Notes under the pieces: model-generated
The model's input: only the letters and a program-made list of their open reading frames with translations
Told to the model about the DNA's origin: nothing
Databases searched by the model: none
Shown here: piece after piece, positions 60,039-64,000 of the stretch
Layout of the letters: the number at the start of each line of letters is the position of its first letter
How positions within the stretch are numbered: the stretch's first letter is position 1
Translations under genes and position numbers: made by a program
From: Micromonospora coxensis
GTDB taxonomy: Bacteria; Actinomycetota; Actinomycetes; Mycobacteriales; Micromonosporaceae
Assembly (NCBI RefSeq): GCF_900090295.1
Contig: NZ_LT607753.1
Location: 310,001 to 374,000, forward strand
Direction of reading: 5' to 3'
DNA length: 64,000 bases

Positions 60039-61073
60039 GTGGACACCGGGGTGAACGAGCGCCGCCGACGCATGCAGTTCGGCGCCGCGCTGCACGTCGG
60101 CTCGCACACCATCGCCGTCGCCTACTGCCTGCTGACCCTCGGCGAGCCGAACCGGGGGCCAATGCTCGTGGCGTACGGCTGCGGCGTGGCGACCGGCCTG
60201 GTGGGCCTGCGGACGGCCAGGCGGGTGACCTCGAAGGCCGCCGGCTACCGGATCTCGTTCACCATCCTGGTCATCACGCTGGGCATCGTCGCGCTCTGCG
60301 CGTACTGGGACGGCGGCGCCGCGTCCCCGGCGGCCCTGGGCTTCGTCACCACCACCGTCTTCGTGGCGAACTACACGCCGCACCTGCGGCTGATGATGGG
60401 GCTGGAGGCGCTCACCATCGGCGCCTACCTCACCGTCGCCGCCGCCGGGCGGCCCACACCCCCCGGGCACGTCTTCGTCCACGTCGCCGGCATGGTGATG
60501 CTGGTCGCGGTCTGCTCCACCCAGACGCGGACCCTGGCGCGGCAGCGGTCCCAACTGCGCGCCCTGGCGGCGTTGGACCCGCTCACCGGCGCGCTGAACC
60601 GGCGCGGCCTGGCCGAGTACGCCCGGCACCTGTTCCGCCACGGCTGCCGCCCCGGCCCGTCCCTGCTCTGCCTGGACCTGGACGACTTCAAGCTGGTCAA
60701 CGACCGGCTCGGGCACGCCGCCGGTGACGAGCTGCTGCGCCGGACGGTGTCCGCCGCGCGGGAGGCGCTGCGCGCCGAGGACGCGATCGCCCGGATCGGC
60801 GGCGACGAGTTCGTGGTCGTCCTCGTCGACGCCGACGAGGCGACCGCCCGGGCGGTCGCGGACCGGATCGAGGTGGCGGTGCGCCGGCACGCCGTGGTCA
60901 GCATCGGCACGGCGACCGCTCCCCACGACGGGGACACCCTCGACGCCCTGATGCGCACCGCCGACCGGCGCCTCTACCGCACGAAGCAGCAACGCCACCG
61001 CAGCGCCGACCCGCTCCTGCGCGCCGGCCACGACCTGCTGTCCGGCGGCTCGGAGACTCTCCACGCGCCGTGA
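60039..61073 (+). CDS. membrane diguanylate cyclase (GGDEF)
   Basis: About 344 residues. Five to six N-terminal membrane helices (ALHVGSHTIAVAYCLLTLG, ISFTILVITLGIVALCAYW, LGFVTTTVFVANYTP and others) form a MASE-like sensor. The GGDEF domain has ALDPLTGALNRRGLAEYA, CLDLDDFKLVNDRLGHAAGDELL and the active-site motif IARIGGDEFVVVL. It makes c-di-GMP from GTP. There is no clear RxxD inhibitory site just before GGDEF, so feedback inhibition is uncertain. GTG 60039 and GTG 60051 are both plausible starts. Confidence 0.9.
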   Translation: MDTGVNERRRRMQFGAALHVGSHTIAVAYCLLTLGEPNRGPMLVAYGCGVATGLVGLRTARRVTSKAAGYRISFTILVITLGIVALCAYWDGGAASPAALGFVTTTVFVANYTPHLRLMMGLEALTIGAYLTVAAAGRPTPPGHVFVHVAGMVMLVAVCSTQTRTLARQRSQLRALAALDPLTGALNRRGLAEYARHLFRHGCRPGPSLLCLDLDDFKLVNDRLGHAAGDELLRRTVSAAREALRAEDAIARIGGDEFVVVLVDADEATARAVADRIEVAVRRHAVVSIGTATAPHDGDTLDALMRTADRRLYRTKQQRHRSADPLLRAGHDLLSGGSETLHAP

Positions 61074-61183
61074 CCGGACACCGCCCCCCGGGCCCGCGCC
61101 GGCCACGGTCCGGGGCGAGCGGCGCGCGGAAAGTGACCAACGGCCCCTGTCCGGGTGACCCTCGGGTCGGGCAGGGTGGGGCC

Positions 61184-61387
61184 ATGACCCCCCGCCCGCG
61201 TGTCAGGCCGGACGCGAAGTGCCCGCTGCGTCCCGGGCAGCCGTGCACCCTGTGCCAGCTCGGCGTCACCGGCCCGCAGGACTGTGGGCTGGTCCGCCTG
61301 GTGATGGAGGACGACGAGCTGCGCGAGGGGCTGCACCGCTTCCAGGTGGCCGCCCGCAGGCGCGAGGGCGGCGGGGCCCCGGCCTGA
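61184..61387 (+). CDS. small Cys-rich conserved protein (DUF6767-like)
   Basis: 67 residues. CPLRPGQPCTLCQLGVTGPQDCGLVRLVMEDDELREGL contains four Cys in a C-x7-C-x2-C-x9-C layout that could bind zinc or an iron-sulfur cluster, or carry persulfide. I believe such proteins are called DUF6767, but the name is from memory. The ATG at 61184 is the first start near the conserved region. It lies upstream of a sulfide:quinone-reductase-like gene and may be part of sulfide metabolism. Confidence 0.72.
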   Translation: MTPRPRVRPDAKCPLRPGQPCTLCQLGVTGPQDCGLVRLVMEDDELREGLHRFQVAARRREGGGAPA

Positions 61388-61451
61388 GCCGGGCCGGGCA
61401 CGGCGGCCGGCGCGCTCCCCGACCGGCGACCACGCAGGGTGGCGCCACCGT

Positions 61452-61467
61452 ATACCCCTAGGGGTAT
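61452..61467. promoter_or_regulatory. perfect 16-bp palindrome, CsoR/CstR-type operator
   Basis: ATACCCCTAGGGGTAT is self-complementary and has the AT-flanked C4/G4 form of operators bound by CsoR-family repressors (copper-sensing CsoR, persulfide-sensing CstR). It lies 79 bp upstream of the sulfide:quinone-reductase-like gene, with a -10-like TATGCT at its right edge. The regulator gene is not in the window. Confidence 0.8.
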
Positions 61468-61545
61468 GCTGGATCGAAGAGGGTCGAGGGAGCGGGCCAC
61501 ACGACGGCTCCGACCTCGACCGCCCTTCTCAACCCGGGAGGTCCG

Positions 61546-62748
61546 GTGACCGAAGTCCGGCATCACCAGGTGGTCATCGTCGGCGGCGGCGCCGCCGGCA
61601 TCAGCGTGGCGGCGCGGCTACGCCGCAAGGGCGTGACGGACGTCGCCCTGGTCGAGCCCAGCGACAGCCACTACTACCAGCCGCTGTGGACCCTGGTGGG
61701 GGCCGGCCTGGCCCGCGCCGGCGAGACCGTGCGCGCGCAGCGCACCCTCGTACCCAAGGGGGTGACCTGGATCCGCGACCGGGCGGTGGCCGTCGACCCG
61801 GCCGACCGCACCGTGTCGCTCGCCGGCGGCGACGTCCTCGGCTACGGCCAGCTCGTCATGGCGCCCGGCCTCCAGCTCGACTTCGACGCCGTGCCCGGCC
61901 TCGCCGGATCGGTCGGACGCGACGCGGTGTCCAGCAACTACCGCTACGACCTCGCGCCCCGCACCTGGGAGTTCATCCAGCGGGTGCGCGGGGGCACCGC
62001 GATCTTCACCATGCCGCCCGGTCCGATCAAGTGCGGCGGCGCCCCACAGAAGATCGCCTACCTGGCCGCCGACTGGTGGCGCCGGCAGGGGCTGCTGGAC
62101 CGTATCCGGATCATCCTGGTGCTGCCCACACCGACCATCTTCAGTCAGCCCGACTGGGCCCGGAGCCTGGAGAAGGTGGCCGCCGGCTACGGCATCGAGG
62201 TCCGCTACGAGTCGCAGCTCGTCGAGGTCGCCGGGGCCGACCGGCGGGCGGTGGTCCGGGACAACCGCACCGGCGCCACCGAGACCGTCGACTACGACCT
62301 GCTGCACGCCGTACCGCCGCAGAAGGCGCCGGACTGGCTCGCCGGCAGCCCGCTGGCCGATCCGGCCAGCCCGTTCGGGTACCTGGAGGCCGACCGGCAC
62401 ACCCTGCAGAGTCCACGCTGGCCGGAGGTGTTCACCCTCGGCGACGTGGCGAACCTGCCCACCTCCAAGACCGGGGCGGCCATCCGCAAGCAGGCGCCGG
62501 CGGTGGTGGCCAACCTGCTCGCCGCCCGCCACGGCCGGCCCCTGCCGGCCCGCTACGACGGCTACACCTCGTGCCCGCTGGTCACCGCGCACAACCGGAT
62601 GCTGCTGGCCGAGTTCGACTACGCGCTGAAGCCGAAGCCGAGCTTCCCGCTCATCGACACGATGAGGCCCCGCTACGACATGTGGCTGCTCAAGCGCCAC
62701 GGCCTGCCGGCGATGTACTGGCACGGCATGTTGCGCGGCCTGGCCTGA
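61546..62748 (+). CDS. sulfide:quinone oxidoreductase-like FAD flavoprotein
   Basis: 400 residues. The FAD site is HQVVIVGGGAAGISVAARLRRKG, with LVEPSDSHYYQPLWTLVGAGL following. Cys163 in GPIKCGGAPQKIAYLA and the later Cys in YTSCPLV correspond to the redox-active Cys pair of SQR enzymes; VFTLGDVANLPTSKTGAAIRKQAPAVVANLL is the second FAD region. It oxidises sulfide to persulfide or polysulfide and passes electrons to quinone at the membrane. The upstream persulfide-type operator supports this. GGGAGG precedes the GTG at 61546. Confidence 0.88.
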   Translation: MTEVRHHQVVIVGGGAAGISVAARLRRKGVTDVALVEPSDSHYYQPLWTLVGAGLARAGETVRAQRTLVPKGVTWIRDRAVAVDPADRTVSLAGGDVLGYGQLVMAPGLQLDFDAVPGLAGSVGRDAVSSNYRYDLAPRTWEFIQRVRGGTAIFTMPPGPIKCGGAPQKIAYLAADWWRRQGLLDRIRIILVLPTPTIFSQPDWARSLEKVAAGYGIEVRYESQLVEVAGADRRAVVRDNRTGATETVDYDLLHAVPPQKAPDWLAGSPLADPASPFGYLEADRHTLQSPRWPEVFTLGDVANLPTSKTGAAIRKQAPAVVANLLAARHGRPLPARYDGYTSCPLVTAHNRMLLAEFDYALKPKPSFPLIDTMRPRYDMWLLKRHGLPAMYWHGMLRGLA

Positions 62749-62762
62749 CCACACGACGGGTC

Positions 62763-62797
62763 GACCGGGGTACGGGCGCGGTGTCCGTACCCCGGTC
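62763..62797. terminator. bidirectional hairpin between SQR and YwiC-like genes
   Basis: A 13-bp perfect stem (62763-62775 with 62785-62797) and a 9-nt loop, between two convergent genes. Confidence 0.78.
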
Positions 62798-62855
62798 ACC
62801 GTCGGCGCGACGGCCGCCGTCCACAGGGACCCGCCGGGTCCGGCGCGGCCAGCGC

Positions 62856-63611
62856 TCAGAGCGCGACCAGGACCACGGCGAGGACGAGCAGGGAGCAGAC
62901 GATCTCGAACACTCCCACCTGGGCCGGCCGGAGCCGTCGCGCCGGCAGCAGCACCGCCCGGGCCAGCAGCAGCAGGAAGACCGGGGCGAGCAGCAGGTCC
63001 AGCCCGGTCGCCACGACTGCGGCGAGCAGGTGGAAACCGACGGAGAGGCGCCGGTAGCCGGCGTCCCCGCGCTCCCGGATCATGGTCTTGACGTAGAGGA
63101 CGGTGCCGGCGAGGTACAGCAGCAGGGCCAGGAACGCGGGGGCCACCTCGGCGAGGGGCGCCCCGGCGATGGTGGCCACCACGAAGACCAGCAGGCAGCT
63201 CTGCGCCACCGAGGCGAGGTCGTTGAGCAGGGCTCGCTCGCGTCGACGCCAGGCGTACCCGGCGTTGACCGCCAGCAGCAGGGCGTAGACCGGGGCGTAC
63301 CAGAGCACCGCCGGCCGGGCGATCAGCACGGCCGCGGCCGGCGGCGCGGTGACCAGGCCGTAGGCCAGCAGTTGGTCGGCGAAGCGGCCCGGCCGGCGGG
63401 TCTTGACGGCCTGGAAGACGTAGTACGACAGCAGGTAGCCGGCGAGCCAGGCGCCCAGCAGCGGCAGGTGCGGCCAGCGCGGGCCGACCAGCACCACCCC
63501 GACGGTGTACGGCAGCAGCAGCATCGCCCAGGCGCCGTGCTGCGGCGGGACGAAACGGCGCAGCCGGCGGCGGGAGGAGGCCGGGCGGGCGGTCGTGACG
63601 GCGGTGGACAT
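62856..63611 (-). CDS. YwiC-like family membrane protein
   Basis: 251 residues with about seven membrane helices. The N-terminal FVPPQHGAWAMLLLPYTVGV is the YwiC-like signature; VKTRRPGRFADQLLAYG and YVKTMIRERGDAGYRRLS are cytoplasmic loops. In Bacillus the family member sits near nitrate/nitrite genes (narK, fnr region). Here it lies 4 bp downstream of a copper nitrite-reductase-like gene, so a role in anaerobic nitrogen-oxide metabolism is suggested. ATG at 63611. Confidence 0.87.
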   Translation of the reverse strand: MSTAVTTARPASSRRRLRRFVPPQHGAWAMLLLPYTVGVVLVGPRWPHLPLLGAWLAGYLLSYYVFQAVKTRRPGRFADQLLAYGLVTAPPAAAVLIARPAVLWYAPVYALLLAVNAGYAWRRRERALLNDLASVAQSCLLVFVVATIAGAPLAEVAPAFLALLLYLAGTVLYVKTMIRERGDAGYRRLSVGFHLLAAVVATGLDLLLAPVFLLLLARAVLLPARRLRPAQVGVFEIVCSLLVLAVVLVAL

Positions 63612-63615
63612 GGCG

Positions 63616-64000
63616 TCACCTCACCTCGAAGATGCCACGGGCGCCCCGTTCGGCGTCGACCATGACGTGGCTGACGAAGGGGTAGTGGCCGGGCTCGGGG
63701 AAGACCATCTCCACGAAGCCACCGGCGGCCGGACCGAGCCCGAGCACCTGGGCGCCACCCGGGTCGGTGGGCCGGTTCTCCCAGCGGCCCTCCCGGTAGA
63801 CGGTGTCGAACTGGGTGCCGACGACGTGGAAGGAGCTGTCCCGGTTCGGGCCGGCGTCGAGCAGCCAGACCCGGACCCGTTCGCCCGCGCGGGCGGGCAG
63901 CGGCCGGTGGGCGTACTGGGCGACGTAACCGTTGAAGACCACCGCGTCGGGACGCTCGGCCTGCATCTTGGCGAGGTCGCCGGGCTCACCGTCCGGGCCG
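63616..64000 (-). CDS. copper nitrite reductase/multicopper oxidase, C-terminal part (cut by window edge)
   Basis: The 127 readable residues run out of the right edge. They form a cupredoxin domain: VVFNGYVAQYAHRPLPARAGERVRVWLLDAGPNRDSSFHVVGTQFDTVYREG and GGFVEMVFPEPGHYPFVSHVMVDAERGARGIFEVR, with His copper ligands in SSFHVVG and VSHVMVD. This is the end of NirK-type nitrite reductases or of actinobacterial multicopper proteins with fused cupredoxins. Immediately downstream is the YwiC-like gene, probably the same operon. Confidence 0.82.
   Translation of the reverse strand, partial: GPDGEPGDLAKMQAERPDAVVFNGYVAQYAHRPLPARAGERVRVWLLDAGPNRDSSFHVVGTQFDTVYREGRWENRPTDPGGAQVLGLGPAAGGFVEMVFPEPGHYPFVSHVMVDAERGARGIFEVR

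Overview
The window is about 75% G+C. GTG starts are frequent, non-coding gaps are short, and there are mycothiol-type and LPXTG/sortase genes, a LexA box of the actinobacterial type and actinobacterial gene families throughout. This points to a Micromonosporaceae-like actinomycete, probably Micromonospora. It reads as chromosomal accessory and housekeeping DNA rather than a phage or plasmid. I see no rRNA, tRNA or CRISPR array.

Layout. 0.2-9.7 kb: protein phosphatase, RNase HI, a transposase remnant abutting a DinB-fold gene, lycopene cyclase, a bacterial serpin, an oxidoreductase, an MFS pump, two methyltransferases and a PPOX-type protein. 10-16 kb: a secreted protein with its sortase, CorA, a phosphotransferase, an SGNH hydrolase, a bacterial PARG and a mycothiol-nitroreductase-like protein. 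16-22.6 kb: a 1,614-residue LPXTG surface protein with ten repeats, a tandem-repeat intergenic region, a secreted C39-like protease and a YchJ-like protein. 22.6-33.8 kb: an MFS transporter; an MscS-like channel, a Thr-repeat membrane protein and a Ser/Thr kinase in one run; an aldo/keto reductase with a MerR-type promoter; a slipin; a MarR/proline iminopeptidase divergent pair; and a Tat-exported amidase. 33.8-37.1 kb: an apparent streptogramin-resistance unit (virginiamycin B lyase, ABC-F protein, divergent TetR) with a candidate leader peptide. 37-44.6 kb: metabolic enzymes and an SOS-controlled DNA polymerase IV.

44.7-50.6 kb is the most interesting locus. It is a tightly coupled six-gene operon of the uncharacterised STM4011-STM4015 group: two leucine-rich-repeat-like STM4015 paralogues, an ATP-grasp protein, a sulfatase-fold protein and two radical SAM enzymes. 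No function is established, and the composition suggests a peptide or small-molecule modification pathway.

50.7-64 kb: a small secreted protein, a CoA transferase, an alpha/beta hydrolase with a Cys nucleophile, a vWA/kinase-like/membrane-protein triad, a lipoprotein, a secreted glycerophosphodiesterase, an immunity-like protein, a Lys/Ala-rich nucleoid protein, a diguanylate cyclase, a sulfide:quinone-reductase-like gene behind a perfect CsoR/CstR-type operator, a YwiC-like protein and the cut end of a copper nitrite-reductase-like gene.

Many gene ends carry long perfect G+C hairpins (15-21 bp stems) without clear U-tracts. I annotate these as terminators. All functional calls come from reading the sequence; no database search was run.
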